A stretch of 64,000 nucleotides of DNA from Haloparvum alkalitolerans (GCF_050122995.1 NZ_JBNLIA010000001.1:324240-388239), one strand, 5' to 3'. Shown: positions 16,450 to 25,115, numbered from the stretch's first letter. Notes: a model not told the origin generated them from the sequence alone. Made by a program: numbers and translations.

Positions 16450-16992
16450 ATGCGTCTCACACCGGAGTCCGTCGCCGCCGAGCGCGCGTGGGTCCGCGAC
16501 CGCGCCCCCGTCGTCGTCCCCCTGATCAACGAGACCCGCGGCGTGCTCGAGGAACTGTTCGCGACCGAGGTCGACCGCGTCGCCCCCGACGAGTACCGCG
16601 CGGAGGTGGACGCGGTGTTCGCGGACGGCGACCGCGCGGTCAACGTCGCCGCGTACGTCGGCCTCCTGCGGGACCTCGACGTGGCCGGCGACTACCCGGG
16701 GTTCATCGTCGACGAGGTGCTCGGCCGCGAACTCGCGGGCACGGTCGCCGGCGGCCAGCCCCTCGCGCTGCTCGCGGAGGCGACGTTCCACGTCGCGGAC
16801 GTGCACACGCACGGCGAGACGGGCGGGGACGCGAGCGCGGGCGGCCACGACCCGGCCGGCGAGGCCGACCCCGCGGGCGCCGACGACCTCGACGCCGCGC
16901 TCGCGGCGGGGTTCCAGACCCGGCTCCCGGGGTGGGAGTGGCGGGAGTCGCCGAGCCCCTTCGCGGTCGGCCCGGACGACCGCGACGGATAG
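16450..16992 (+). CDS. Conserved haloarchaeal hypothetical protein
   Basis: A 180-residue protein, mostly helical, with no motif I recognise. Residues 1-120 look globular and well conserved in character (RLTPESVAAERAWVRDRAPV, VNVAAYVGLLRDLDV). Residues about 120-150 are a low-complexity Asp/Gly/His linker (HTHGETGGDASAGGHDPAGE), and the last 25 residues end in PGWEWRESPSPFAVG. A strong TATA box precedes it. No neighbour suggests a role; the gene stands between the divergent aCPSF1 gene and the convergent epimerase. Confidence 0.7.
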   Translation: MRLTPESVAAERAWVRDRAPVVVPLINETRGVLEELFATEVDRVAPDEYRAEVDAVFADGDRAVNVAAYVGLLRDLDVAGDYPGFIVDEVLGRELAGTVAGGQPLALLAEATFHVADVHTHGETGGDASAGGHDPAGEADPAGADDLDAALAAGFQTRLPGWEWRESPSPFAVGPDDRDG

Positions 16993-17022
16993 CCGGCTCG
17001 CCCCCGCCTGTTCCACCGGCTC

Positions 17023-18015
17023 CTACATCGTCTCCAGCACGCCCAGCACGCGCTCCTCGTCCTCGCGGCCGGGGTCGTGCTCGCTCCCGTCGCGGTCGGA
17101 CTCCAGGTGCTCCGCGACGGTCGCCGCCATCGCCTCGTCGAGGGGCGTCGACTCCCAGCCGAGGGCCGACAGCTTGCAGGTGTCGAGGACGTGCGGGTAG
17201 TCGCGGTAGAGGACGAAGTCCTCCGGTTCGAGGTCGCCGGCCGCGAGCGCGCCCTCCCCGGCGGTGACGACCTCGCAGTCGGTGTCCATGGCGTCGGCGA
17301 TCAGCTCGACCGTCTCCGCGAGGGTGACGACCCGCCGGTCGCCGACGTTGTACGCCTCGCCGGGCTCCCCCTCCTCCGCGACCGTCCGAAGCGCGGCCGC
17401 CACGTCCTCCACGTACGCGCGGTGCCAGACGTTCTGGCCGTCGCCGGGGACGACCACGCGGTCGTGACTTGCCACGCGGTCGATCCAGTAGTCCAGCCGC
17501 TCGGTATAGTCGTGCGGACCGTAGACGATGCAGGGGCGGACGGCCATCGCGTTGACCCCCTCCGCGGCCGCCTCGAAGACGATCCGGTCGCCCTCCGCCT
17601 TGCGGTTGCCGTAGGTGTCGTGGTCGTCGCTGTCGGCCTGTTCGGGCGTGCACTCGCACAGCGGCGTCTCCCCCTCGCGCTTCGGGATCTCCTCGCGGGC
17701 GTACGCCGACCCGGAGGAGATGTAGACGTAGGCGTCCACGTCCGCGAACACGTCGACCGCCTCCTCGACGTCCGCCGGGTAGTACGCGACGCAGTCGACG
17801 ACGACGTCCGGCTCCGCGGAGAGCTTCGCCGTCCGGAGGTCCGTGCGGTCGGTCCGGTCCCCCTCGATGTGGGTCACCCGTTCGTCGTCCGCGAAGGGGT
17901 TCTCGTGGTTGCCGCGGTTGAGCATGGTCACCGCGTAGCCGTTGTCGAGCAGGTCCTGGACGGTGTGTCGGCCGATGAAGCGCGTGCCGCCGATGACGAG
18001 CGCGGTGTCGGTCAT
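17023..18015 (-). CDS. NAD-dependent epimerase/dehydratase family protein
   Basis: A 330-residue extended short-chain dehydrogenase/reductase. Rossmann motif GGTRFIGRH at residues 9-17, an acidic residue after beta-2, and catalytic YGNRK (YxxxK) in the middle. The GTRFIG-type nucleotide loop resembles the group that includes chloroplast RNA-binding-like and nucleotide-sugar epimerases. The likely substrate is a nucleotide sugar, but no glycan genes adjoin. It converges with the gene at 16450, with 30 nt between stops. Confidence 0.85.
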   Translation of the reverse strand: MTDTALVIGGTRFIGRHTVQDLLDNGYAVTMLNRGNHENPFADDERVTHIEGDRTDRTDLRTAKLSAEPDVVVDCVAYYPADVEEAVDVFADVDAYVYISSGSAYAREEIPKREGETPLCECTPEQADSDDHDTYGNRKAEGDRIVFEAAAEGVNAMAVRPCIVYGPHDYTERLDYWIDRVASHDRVVVPGDGQNVWHRAYVEDVAAALRTVAEEGEPGEAYNVGDRRVVTLAETVELIADAMDTDCEVVTAGEGALAAGDLEPEDFVLYRDYPHVLDTCKLSALGWESTPLDEAMAATVAEHLESDRDGSEHDPGREDEERVLGVLETM

Positions 18016-18099
18016 ACCGGCCCTCGGCGGTCGCGGGACAAAAGCGTGGGCGAACCGGAACGCGGGGCCGTGAGGAGGGCGGCGGATCGGCAGGTCCCC

Positions 18100-19320
18100 T
18101 CACCGCTCGACGGGGTCGGCTCCGCCGAGCGCCAGCACGCCCGCGACCAGCAGGAAGCCGGCGCCGAGTCCCGCCACCAGCGCGACCGGTCCCGCGAGGT
18201 CGGCCGCGTAACCGGCGACGGGCTTCAGCGGGGCGCGCACCAGCGCGTACACCAGCGAGGCGGCGCTCAGGACGGTCGCCCGCCCGCGGGAGCCGGTCCG
18301 GTCGTTGAGGTACTGGTTGACGAGCGGCTTGTAGAGCGCCTCGCCGCCCTTCATGCCGAAGAAGGCGGGCAGCGCGAGCAGCGGGACCGCGACCGGGGCG
18401 AGAAGCAGCGCCGCGACGAGGACGGGCACGCCCAGCAGCGCGCGGCGCGCCCCGACCCGGTCCGCCACCGCTTCGGCGTGATAGCTCGCGGTCGCCGCGA
18501 GCGCCGCGAACCCGGCGTAGGCGACGCCCAGCGTCGCCGCCTCTGGGACCGCGGCAAGCGGGCCGGCGGCCGCGGTAGCGCCCTCCAGCACGCCGACGGT
18601 GATCGGTTGGATGTAGGTGTCGGCCGTCCCCACGACCGCGAAGAAGAGCGCGACGAACGGCACGAACGCGCGCAGCGCGGGCGCGAGGAACTCCGCCCGG
18701 ATCAGGCCCAGCGCCTCCCGGACGCCGAGCGCCTCGCTCGCGGCGGGGTCGCCGAGCGCCTCGTTCTCCGGCAGCGACAGCACCGCGGCCACGCCGAGCG
18801 CGTGGAGGACCGCCGCCGCCACGAACGGGTAGGTCGGGTGGCGCACGTACAGCAGGCCGCCCGCGACCATCGCCAGCGCGGACCCCCACTGGTTGGCCGC
18901 GCCGCCGCGTCCGCGGACGCGCGTGAACGACGACTCGTCGGTGCGCTCGCGGAGCGTCTCGTAGAGCCACGCGTCGGCTGTCCCCGACCGCAGGGAGAGC
19001 GCGAGCGCCCACAGCGCGTAGAGGGCGACGAACGCGAGGAACGTCTCCGCGACGACGAACCCCGCCACCGACGCCGCCATCGCGGCCATGCCGACCGCGA
19101 GCGCGTTCCGGCGCCCCACGCGGTCGGCGAACCCGCCGGTCGGCACCTCCAGCGCCGCGACCAGCACCGCGGAGACGGCGCCGAGCGTGCCGATCTGGGC
19201 GAACGAGAGCCCGTTCCACAGCAGGAACAGCGTGAACACCGGCCAGATGAACCCCGCCGAGGCGGTCAGCTGATAGGCGTAGTAGGCCCGGATCACGGGG
19301 TCGTGAACGTCCGAAGCCAT
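18100..19320 (-). CDS. Major facilitator superfamily transporter
   Basis: A 406-residue polytopic protein with about twelve hydrophobic segments. The loop GGFADRVGRRNALAVG at about residue 60 is the MFS motif A between helices 2 and 3, with a weaker counterpart in the second half (DRVGARRALLG). Such proteins move drugs, sugars or organic ions by secondary transport; the substrate is unknown. It starts at ATG 19320 (MASDVHDPVIRAYYAYQ). Confidence 0.88.
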   Translation of the reverse strand: MASDVHDPVIRAYYAYQLTASAGFIWPVFTLFLLWNGLSFAQIGTLGAVSAVLVAALEVPTGGFADRVGRRNALAVGMAAMAASVAGFVVAETFLAFVALYALWALALSLRSGTADAWLYETLRERTDESSFTRVRGRGGAANQWGSALAMVAGGLLYVRHPTYPFVAAAVLHALGVAAVLSLPENEALGDPAASEALGVREALGLIRAEFLAPALRAFVPFVALFFAVVGTADTYIQPITVGVLEGATAAAGPLAAVPEAATLGVAYAGFAALAATASYHAEAVADRVGARRALLGVPVLVAALLLAPVAVPLLALPAFFGMKGGEALYKPLVNQYLNDRTGSRGRATVLSAASLVYALVRAPLKPVAGYAADLAGPVALVAGLGAGFLLVAGVLALGGADPVER

Positions 19321-19397
19321 CGCGTCGGCGGAGGCGACGGCGGGGGGACGGAAAGGTACTTCCGGACGCGGATTTATGTAGCCTGATCGTCAGAACT

Positions 19398-19457
19398 CCG
19401 GTCGGCAGAAACCCGGTCGGCAGAAACCCGGTCGGCAGAAACCCGGTCGGCAGAAAA
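19398..19457. repeat. Tandem repeat, 4 x 15 bp
   Basis: Four head-to-tail copies of ccggtcggcagaaac (the last ends in a instead of c) occupy the gap between the membrane-protein stop (19496) and the MFS start (19320). They lie 38 bp downstream of the stop on the minus strand. The array keeps a long minus-strand reading frame open, but that frame is a shadow. Confidence 0.95.
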
Positions 19458-19495
19458 CTCCGGAGTCGCGGCTCGAGCCCCGACCGCGGCGGGCC

Positions 19496-20182
19496 CTACC
19501 GCTCCGCGAGCATCCGAACCACGATCTGCAGGACGTGGACGAAGACGCCGGCCACGGCGACGTAGAGCCCGACAGCCTGCAGCGAGACGGCCTGGACGCG
19601 ACCGTCGCGCACGCGCCACATCTCCCAGCCGAGTCGGAGCAGGAAGCCGAGCATGATGAGGACGAAGCCGACCAGCAGCACGGGCGTGAAGAAGCTCCCC
19701 ACGAGGACCCCGCCGAGGCCGCCGAGGAAGGCGTACGTCGACCACTTCCCGTAGTGCTCGAAGGTCGTCCCGGCGCGGGCGTAGACGTACCCGCCGATCA
19801 GCGCGGTCATCGCGGCCGTGACGACCGCCGCGACGCCGAGCACGAGCGCGCGCGAGTCGGCCGGCACGACCGAGAGCACGCCCGCGCCGAAGACGCCGAA
19901 CGCGCCCTGTAGCACCGCGACGCCCGCGAGGGCGAGCCCGACGTTGCCGCCCTCGATGCCCCGCGCTGCGATCGACTCGCCCGCGTAGATGGCGGCGCCG
20001 TAGACGACCGCGCCGAGGATCGGAATCGCGAACAGGTAGTCGTTGACGGCCGCGAGCGGCGTGACGGCGACGACGTACATCACCAGCACGTTCAGCGCCA
20101 TCAGCGCCGCCGCGGTACCGATGACCTTCCAGTCGCGACCCGACAGCAGGAACCCGCGGTCGGTCGCCGTTTCGTAGCTCAT
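19496..20182 (-). CDS. Polytopic membrane protein, Bax inhibitor-1-like layout
   Basis: A 228-residue protein with about seven closely spaced hydrophobic helices and a short polar N-terminus (MSYETATDRGFLLSGRDWK). The count and spacing recall the Bax inhibitor-1/YccA family (TMBIM fold), with GGYVYARAGTTFEHYGKWSTYAFLGG-type loops, but I cannot confirm the key paired aspartates. Members are thought to be calcium leak channels or protease regulators. A small permease-like protein of another family remains possible. Confidence 0.6.
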   Translation of the reverse strand: MSYETATDRGFLLSGRDWKVIGTAAALMALNVLVMYVVAVTPLAAVNDYLFAIPILGAVVYGAAIYAGESIAARGIEGGNVGLALAGVAVLQGAFGVFGAGVLSVVPADSRALVLGVAAVVTAAMTALIGGYVYARAGTTFEHYGKWSTYAFLGGLGGVLVGSFFTPVLLVGFVLIMLGFLLRLGWEMWRVRDGRVQAVSLQAVGLYVAVAGVFVHVLQIVVRMLAER

Positions 20183-20363
20183 GCACGGGCGGTCGCCGTC
20201 CAGTCACTAAAAGCGCGTGGCCGGCCGTGCGCCGACCGGCTTCGTGTGCATGAGCCGACAGCGGCTCTCGCTCGCGGTACGTCACGTCCTCGCGGCCGCG
20301 CCCCGTCAGAACGTTCCGGGAGCGTCGGTGGAGCCCGACGCCTCCCCGAACCGCGAACGGACG

Positions 20364-21506
20364 TCAGTCACGGTCCGCGAGGAACGCCTCGATCCGGTCG
20401 GTCGCGGCCTTCAGCTCGCGCATCGAGGTGGCGTAGGAGACGCGGAGGTGACCCGCGCCGCCCTCGCCGAAGACGGAGCCGGGGACGACCGCGACGCCCT
20501 GCTCCTCCAGCAGGTCCTCCGCGAACTGCTCGTCGTCGCCGCCGGGTTGCGGGAACGCGTAGAAGGCGCCCTTCGGCTCGAAGCAGTCGAGGCCCATCTC
20601 CGCGAACCGCGAGTGGACGTAGTTCCGGCGTCGGTCGTACTCCGTGACCATCTCCGCCACCTCGTCGTCGCAGGAGCGGAGCGCCTCGATCGCGGCGTAC
20701 TGGGCCGTGGTCGGCGCCGACAGCATCGTGTACTGGTGGATCCGGTTCATCGCGTCGATCGCCTCCGCGGGCCCCATCGCGTACCCGAGCCGGAGTCCCG
20801 TCATCGCGTACGCCTTCGAGAAGCCGTTGATGACCACCGTGCGCTCGCGCATCCCGGGCTGGGTCGCGATGGAGTCGTGGTCGGAGCCGTAGGTGAGCGC
20901 CGCGTAGATCTCGTCGGCGATCACCCGGATGTCGTGCTCGCGGCAGAAGGCGGCCACGTCGGCCAGCTCGTCGGCGTCCATCGTCGCGCCCGTGGGGTTG
21001 TTCGGGTAACAGAGCACCAGCAGGTCCGCGTCCTCGGCGCCCGCCTCCCTGAGGACCTCCGGAGTGAGCACGAAGTCGTCCTCGGCGCGGGTCCGGACCG
21101 GCAGCCGCTCGCCGCCCGCGAGGTCGACACCCGGGCCGTAGGAGATGTACGCCGGCTCGTGGATCGCGACCGTGTCGCCGGGGTCGACCAGCGCGCGGAA
21201 CGCCAGGTCGACCGCCTCGCTCGCGCCCGTGGTGACGACGACCTCCGACTCGGGGTCGTACACCTGGTCGTACCGCCGGTGATGGTCCGCGACCGCCTCC
21301 CGCAGCTCCAGCATGCCCCGGTTGGCCGTGTAGGAGGTGCGGCCGCGCTCCAGCGAGTCGATGGCCGCGGTGCGGGCCGCCCACGGCGCGGAGAAGTCCG
21401 GCTCCCCGACGCCTAAGGAGATCACGTCGTCGCGGGCCTCCGCCAGTTCGAAGAACTTCCGGATCCCCGACTCCGGGAGGTCCCGAGCGCGCTCCGAGAG
21501 CCTCAT
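20364..21506 (-). CDS. PLP-dependent class I/II aminotransferase
   Basis: A 380-residue aspartate-aminotransferase-like enzyme. Seen: cofactor-phosphate and substrate-site segments (GVGEPDFSAPW, GASEAVDLAFRAL), CYPNNPTGATM, the pyridoxal-ring aspartate in VIADEIYAAL, and NGFSKAYAMTGLRLGY, which holds the Schiff-base lysine at 231. It converts an amino acid and a 2-oxoacid; the exact pair is unknown. Its ATG overlaps the stop of the upstream Lrp regulator in an ATGA arrangement, so translation is coupled and the regulator probably controls this amino-acid reaction. Confidence 0.93.
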   Translation of the reverse strand: MRLSERARDLPESGIRKFFELAEARDDVISLGVGEPDFSAPWAARTAAIDSLERGRTSYTANRGMLELREAVADHHRRYDQVYDPESEVVVTTGASEAVDLAFRALVDPGDTVAIHEPAYISYGPGVDLAGGERLPVRTRAEDDFVLTPEVLREAGAEDADLLVLCYPNNPTGATMDADELADVAAFCREHDIRVIADEIYAALTYGSDHDSIATQPGMRERTVVINGFSKAYAMTGLRLGYAMGPAEAIDAMNRIHQYTMLSAPTTAQYAAIEALRSCDDEVAEMVTEYDRRRNYVHSRFAEMGLDCFEPKGAFYAFPQPGGDDEQFAEDLLEEQGVAVVPGSVFGEGGAGHLRVSYATSMRELKAATDRIEAFLADRD

Positions 21507-21991
21507 GGAGACACGGAGAGCCGGTCGTCGTCGTCGCCGTCCTCGAAGCGGATCCCGCCGTCCTTGTACGTCTCCATGATGTAGTGGGTCACCGTCTGGG
21601 TGACCTCCGGCATGGGCGCGACCTGCTCGGAGATGAACCGGGAGACGTCCTGCATCGAGGCGCCTTCGACCTCGACCGCGAAGTCGTAGTCGCCGGAGAC
21701 GAGGTGGAGCGCGTGGGTCGCGGGGAACTTCGCGATCCGGTCGGCGATCTCCTCGTAGCCGGTCTCGCGGTCGAGTTCCACGTTCACCTCGACGACCGCG
21801 CGCACCTTCTCCTCGTCGGTGCGGTCCCAGTCGACGACGGCCTGATAGCCGTGGACGACGCCCTCGCGCTCCAGCGAGGCGATGGCGTCGGCCACCGCCT
21901 CCTCGTCGAGACCGGTCTGTGCGGCGATGTCCGCGAGGCTCTCGCGGGCGTTCGTCGTCAGTACGTCGAGCACCTCCCGCTCGTCGTTCAT
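21503..21991 (-). CDS. Lrp/AsnC-family transcriptional regulator
   Basis: A 162-residue regulator with an N-terminal winged helix (residues 1-50: VLTTNARESLADIAAQTGL, then the recognition helix) and a C-terminal RAM ligand-binding domain (about 65-145: VRAVVEVNVEL, HLVSGDYDFAVEVEG). Such proteins sense amino acids and form octamers. It leads the operon with the aminotransferase at a 4-nt overlap. A perfect dyad sits on its TATA box, suggesting autoregulation. A short acidic tail (GGIRFEDGDDDD) ends the protein. Confidence 0.92.
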   Translation of the reverse strand: MNDEREVLDVLTTNARESLADIAAQTGLDEEAVADAIASLEREGVVHGYQAVVDWDRTDEEKVRAVVEVNVELDRETGYEEIADRIAKFPATHALHLVSGDYDFAVEVEGASMQDVSRFISEQVAPMPEVTQTVTHYIMETYKDGGIRFEDGDDDDRLSVSP

Positions 21992-22009
21992 ACCCCGACG
22001 ACGGAGCCC

Positions 22010-22024
22010 ACCCCTAAAAGGGGT
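22010..22024 (-). promoter_or_regulatory. TATA box inside a perfect palindrome, Lrp promoter
   Basis: ACCCCTAAAAGGGGT: the arms ACCCC and GGGGT flank an A/T core that serves as TATA, 19-33 bp upstream of the Lrp start. The dyad over the core promoter is a natural operator for the encoded dimeric regulator. Confidence 0.6.
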
Positions 22025-22068
22025 AGCGACACGCGCAAGGCTGGCGGGCGAGGTCGACCGGGAGCCGC

Positions 22069-22506
22069 TCACCCCCCTTCCGCCCGCGCCGCGTCGAGCG
22101 CCGCTCCGACCGCCGACAGAAATCGCTCCGGCTCCGCGGGATACAGCGTCAGCGGCTTCGGCCGTCCGCGGACCCGAACCCGAACGCGGTCGCGGCGGCG
22201 CCACGTCACGAGAAGGCTGCCGAGTCCCGCGAGCGCGAACGCCGCGCCCGCGACGGGGTTCCTCGGGACGGAGGCGAGGCCGAACGCCACGACGGCGAGG
22301 CCGAGCAACACGAGGTACCAGTCGACGCGGCGGTGGGTCACCTCCTCGACGCGCGCGAGCGAGACCGCGACGGGGTCGCCTCCCTCGTTCGCGTCGCCGA
22401 CCAGCAGACGCTCGTCGCTCACCGAGAGCGCGCCGCGCCGGCGGTCGCGGCCGCGGTAGCGCGGCCGCGCGCTGTCCCCGGTCCCCGACGAGTCGGCGGC
22501 GCTCAC
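22069..22506 (-). CDS. Small membrane protein with cytosolic flanks
   Basis: A 145-residue protein with two adjacent hydrophobic helices (about 65-83, WYLVLLGLAVVAFGLASV, and 88-103). An N-terminal arginine-rich and partly disordered half precedes them, and a short C-terminal domain rich in basic residues follows (RRRDRVRVRVRG ... RFLSAVGAALDAARAEGG). The pattern of a membrane hairpin plus a short beta-containing domain resembles small PH-like anchors, but nothing firm is recognised. Its start lies 12 nt after the stop of the permease gene upstream, so it is probably co-transcribed with it. Confidence 0.68.
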   Translation of the reverse strand: MSAADSSGTGDSARPRYRGRDRRRGALSVSDERLLVGDANEGGDPVAVSLARVEEVTHRRVDWYLVLLGLAVVAFGLASVPRNPVAGAAFALAGLGSLLVTWRRRDRVRVRVRGRPKPLTLYPAEPERFLSAVGAALDAARAEGG

Positions 22507-22518
22507 GGGTCCGAGGGG

Positions 22519-24054
22519 CTACTCCCGGAGGCGTTCGAGCGCGGTGTCGAACGCCTCGTCGCCCTCGGAGATCGCCTCCCACTGGTCGAGGCCGCGCTCC
22601 TCGCGAGTGCCCGGGATGGTGTTGTCGAGCAGCAGGGCGACGATGCCGCCGACGGCCATCCCGGTCGACCCGACGACGTAGACCGTGTCCGCGACCACCT
22701 GCGCACCCAGCACCGGGCCGAGGACGGCCACGCCCGCCATCCCCTCGCGGAACGCCGCGACGCCGCCGACGGTGCCGACGTAGGCGGGGACCGCGAGGCC
22801 GGCGAACAGCGCGAGCCCCACGGTGAACACGTTGCGCTGCGCGTCGAGGTCGACGTACTTCAGGTTCGAGAGGCCGACCGCGGCGATCTGGCCGAACATC
22901 GCGACGAACAGCCCGCCGACGATCGGCGACGGGATGGTGACGATGAGCTGGCCGATCGGACCGACGAAGCCGACCACGATCATCACGACGGCGCCGACCT
23001 GCACGACGAACCGCGAGGCGACGCCCGTGATGCCGATGGCGCCGATGTTCTCGGAGTAGGAGGTGGAGCCGTTCCCGGTGCCCATGATCCCCGCGACGAC
23101 GTTGCCGATGCCCTCCATACCGATGCCGTGGTCGACGCGCTTCTTCGAGGGCGCGCCGACGCCCGCGAGCCGCGCGACCGCGAAGTAGTCGCCGTAGCTC
23201 TCGATCATCGAGGCGACGATGCCCGCGAACATCCCGACGACGAACGCGCCGGTGAACTGCGGCGCCCCCCACTGGAACGGCGTCACCGCGAGCAGCAGGG
23301 GGACCTCGGTCGTCCCCGAGAGGTCGACGTAGCCGGGCTGTCCGGTCGCGTACACGCCCGCGAGCGAGAGCGCGAGGGCCAGCAGGTACGCCGCGACGAC
23401 GCCGAGCAGCACCGGGAACAGCCGCGCGTACCGGCTGTAGGCGTCGAGGTACTGCGAGAAGGCGACGATGGCGACCAGCGTGAACCCGAGCAGCCACCAG
23501 TTCTGTCCCGCGGTGGCGATCTGCGGCACGTCGAACAGCGACAGGCCGATCAGGACGATCACCGGCGCGACGACGACCGGCGAGAGGTACTCCTTCAGCC
23601 GTCCCATCAGGCCCGAGTAACCGACGACCACCTGCACGAGCGCGGCCGCGATGATCGCCCCCTGGAGCTCGCGCATCGCCACCTCGAAGGGCCCGCCGAC
23701 GGCCGCGACCACCGCCAGCGCGGGCGCCAGCAGCGCGAACGAGGCGCCCTGCACCAGCGGATAGCGGTTCCCCACCGTCGTCTGGAGCAGGGTGGCGATC
23801 CCCGAGACGACGAAGAAGGTCCCGACCAGCTGTGCCGCCTGCGCGTCGCTCGCGCCCATCTCGCCGATCAGCACCAGCGGGACGGCGACGTTCGCCCCCA
23901 CCATCGTGAGGTAGTGCTGGAGCCCGAGCGCCACCGACTCCCCGAGCGGCGGTCTGTCCTCGATGCCGTACTCCACGAAGGAGGCCGCCTCGCGCTCGCC
24001 CGAGCGGCCGCCCTCCACCGTCGCGCCTCCGCGGTCGTTTCCGTCCGTGCTCAT
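22519..24054 (-). CDS. NCS2 nucleobase:cation symporter (uracil/xanthine permease)
   Basis: A 511-residue carrier with about 14 hydrophobic segments. The opening LGLQHYLTMVGANVAVP carries the QH pair of the NCS2/NAT family, and the middle shows ESYGDYFAVARLAGVG and GIGNVVAGIMGTGNGSTSYSENIGAIGITGVASR, the family's substrate-binding repeats. It imports uracil, xanthine or a related base with H+ or Na+. ATG 24054 (MSTDGNDRGG) is chosen over an in-frame upstream start at 24090, which adds an Arg-rich stretch unlike the family. Confidence 0.92.
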   Translation of the reverse strand: MSTDGNDRGGATVEGGRSGEREAASFVEYGIEDRPPLGESVALGLQHYLTMVGANVAVPLVLIGEMGASDAQAAQLVGTFFVVSGIATLLQTTVGNRYPLVQGASFALLAPALAVVAAVGGPFEVAMRELQGAIIAAALVQVVVGYSGLMGRLKEYLSPVVVAPVIVLIGLSLFDVPQIATAGQNWWLLGFTLVAIVAFSQYLDAYSRYARLFPVLLGVVAAYLLALALSLAGVYATGQPGYVDLSGTTEVPLLLAVTPFQWGAPQFTGAFVVGMFAGIVASMIESYGDYFAVARLAGVGAPSKKRVDHGIGMEGIGNVVAGIMGTGNGSTSYSENIGAIGITGVASRFVVQVGAVVMIVVGFVGPIGQLIVTIPSPIVGGLFVAMFGQIAAVGLSNLKYVDLDAQRNVFTVGLALFAGLAVPAYVGTVGGVAAFREGMAGVAVLGPVLGAQVVADTVYVVGSTGMAVGGIVALLLDNTIPGTREERGLDQWEAISEGDEAFDTALERLRE

Positions 24055-24172
24055 TTTTGTCTCTGCCCGGCGGCGGCCGCGGCCGCGCACGCGTCCGTTC
24101 CCGACCGTCCTCCGTAACCGGTCACGGTCGCGACCCCGCCCGGCGATTCGCTCGGTGGTCCCGGGACGACGC

Positions 24173-24181
24173 TCATAAATC
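24173..24181 (-). promoter_or_regulatory. Possible distal TATA of nucleobase permease
   Basis: On the minus strand this reads ATTTATGAG, about 120 bp upstream of the permease ATG. If used, it implies a 5' leader near 95 nt, long for haloarchaea. No nearer TATA-like site is evident. Confidence 0.35.
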
Positions 24182-24261
24182 TGCCGAGGTCCGCTCGGAT
24201 TGGGGGAAAAACTGGCGGCGACGCGACCGGTTGCGGCCGACCCGCCGCGGCCGCCGGCGAC

Positions 24262-24315
24262 TCGTCGGACGCTTATCGTTCGTCGGACGCTTATGGTTCG
24301 TCGGGCGCTTCCGTC
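24262..24315. repeat. Tandem repeat, 3 x 18 bp over a gene 3' end
   Basis: Three 18-bp units (tcgtcggacgcttatcgt and two variants) run across the end of the gene at 24291. The stop codon of that gene (TTA on the plus strand at 24291) is inside the middle unit, and the outer downstream unit carries a second copy of the stop in the same frame. Confidence 0.9.
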
Positions 24316-24773
24316 TCGTCGGTCTCCAACTCTTCGACGTCGATCCCGGCGAGATCGGCGATCAGCTCGCGGGCCGTCTCGACCGCTCGGGGCTTCTTGG
24401 CGGGATATGCCTCGACCTTCGCGCGGAGGGTGAGCCCCGGGCCGAGCCGCACCTCGTCGCGGAAGGCGGCCTGTTTATCGAGCCGCAGGAACAGCGAACA
24501 GTTGTCGTCGACGCGCCCGTCGAGTTCGGTCAGCACGCGCTCGATGTCGTCCAACTCGCTCACGCGTCCCAGCACGTGGCGCATCTCGTCGGCGCGCTCG
24601 AGGCGCGCCGAGAGCACGACGATCCGGTCGCCGTGGTGGCCGACGTTCTCCACGCGGTCGATCTCGAACTCGTCCGGGAGGAACGCGCAGAGCGCCTCCT
24701 CGACGCGCTTCTCGTCCTCCGTGGCGTAACAGAACGTCCGGAGGTCGACGTAGTGGAGCGGGACGCGGGGCAT
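24291..24773 (-). CDS. RNA-binding protein of the archaeal exosome-associated COG1325 type
   Basis: A 160-residue protein beginning MPRVPLHYVDLRTFCYATED, with HHGDRIVVLSARLERADEMRHVLGR in the middle and SLFLRLDKQAAFRDEVRLG later. This matches the small archaeal RNA-binding domain family related to ribosomal L5-like folds, often listed as an exosome subunit. It probably binds structured RNA; the exact target is unknown. The C-terminus ends in an acidic tail that overlaps an 18-bp tandem repeat. It is followed upstream, 13 nt away, by another small gene on the same strand. Confidence 0.78.
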   Translation of the reverse strand: MPRVPLHYVDLRTFCYATEDEKRVEEALCAFLPDEFEIDRVENVGHHGDRIVVLSARLERADEMRHVLGRVSELDDIERVLTELDGRVDDNCSLFLRLDKQAAFRDEVRLGPGLTLRAKVEAYPAKKPRAVETARELIADLAGIDVEELETDETEAPDEP

Positions 24774-24786
24774 CTGGGTGGGCTGG

Positions 24787-25011
24787 CTACTCCTCGTCCG
24801 TCTCGTCGTCGGCGTCTTCCTCGTCCGCGTCGCCCTCGACCTCCTCGAGGTCGTCGGCCGGCACGCCGACTTCCTGTCCGTCCTCGAAGCTCACGGTGTA
24901 CGTCGCCTCGCCGAACATGGACTCGACGACCTGCGTGACCGTCCCGGCCTCGCCGTCGAACTCGCTGTGTTTGTCGTGCAGCACGACCTCGTCCTCCTTC
25001 TCGAAGCTCAT
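24787..25011 (-). CDS. Small acidic KOW/SH3-like protein
   Basis: A 74-residue protein. Residues 1-55 (EDEVVLHDKHSEFDGEAGTV, SFEDGQEVGVPADDLEEVEG) look like a small beta-barrel of KOW/SH3 type with the usual HD-x-SEFDG-x-G turn. The remainder is an acidic tail of Asp/Glu. Such proteins are common in haloarchaea without known function. It leads a two-gene unit with the RNA-binding protein (13 nt apart). A CTTTTAACC promoter box is 22-30 bp upstream of its ATG. Confidence 0.78.
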   Translation of the reverse strand: MSFEKEDEVVLHDKHSEFDGEAGTVTQVVESMFGEATYTVSFEDGQEVGVPADDLEEVEGDADEEDADDETDEE

Positions 25012-25032
25012 GGCCGTTCGTTCCCGCGGCGC

Positions 25033-25041
25033 GGTTAAAAG
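25033..25041 (-). promoter_or_regulatory. TATA-like box of small KOW-like gene
   Basis: Minus-strand CTTTTAACC at the spacing expected for a leaderless start at 25011. Confidence 0.5.
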
Positions 25042-25064
25042 CGCGCGGATTCGTCACCCGTGGA

Positions 25065-25104
25065 GGGCGGCCGAAGGACGGCCGAAGGGCGGCCGGAGGG
25101 CGGG
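25065..25104. repeat. Short degenerate tandem repeat, 11-bp units
   Basis: Three to four imperfect copies of gcggccgaagg lie 12 bp past the stop of the squalene/phytoene synthase gene (25116). Confidence 0.75.
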
Positions 25105-25115
25105 TCTTTCGCTGC

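Noticed and set aside
19374..20285. 303-codon minus-strand ORF covering the tandem repeat
   Set aside because: It overlaps the membrane protein in another frame and is very Arg-rich; a GC-composition shadow.
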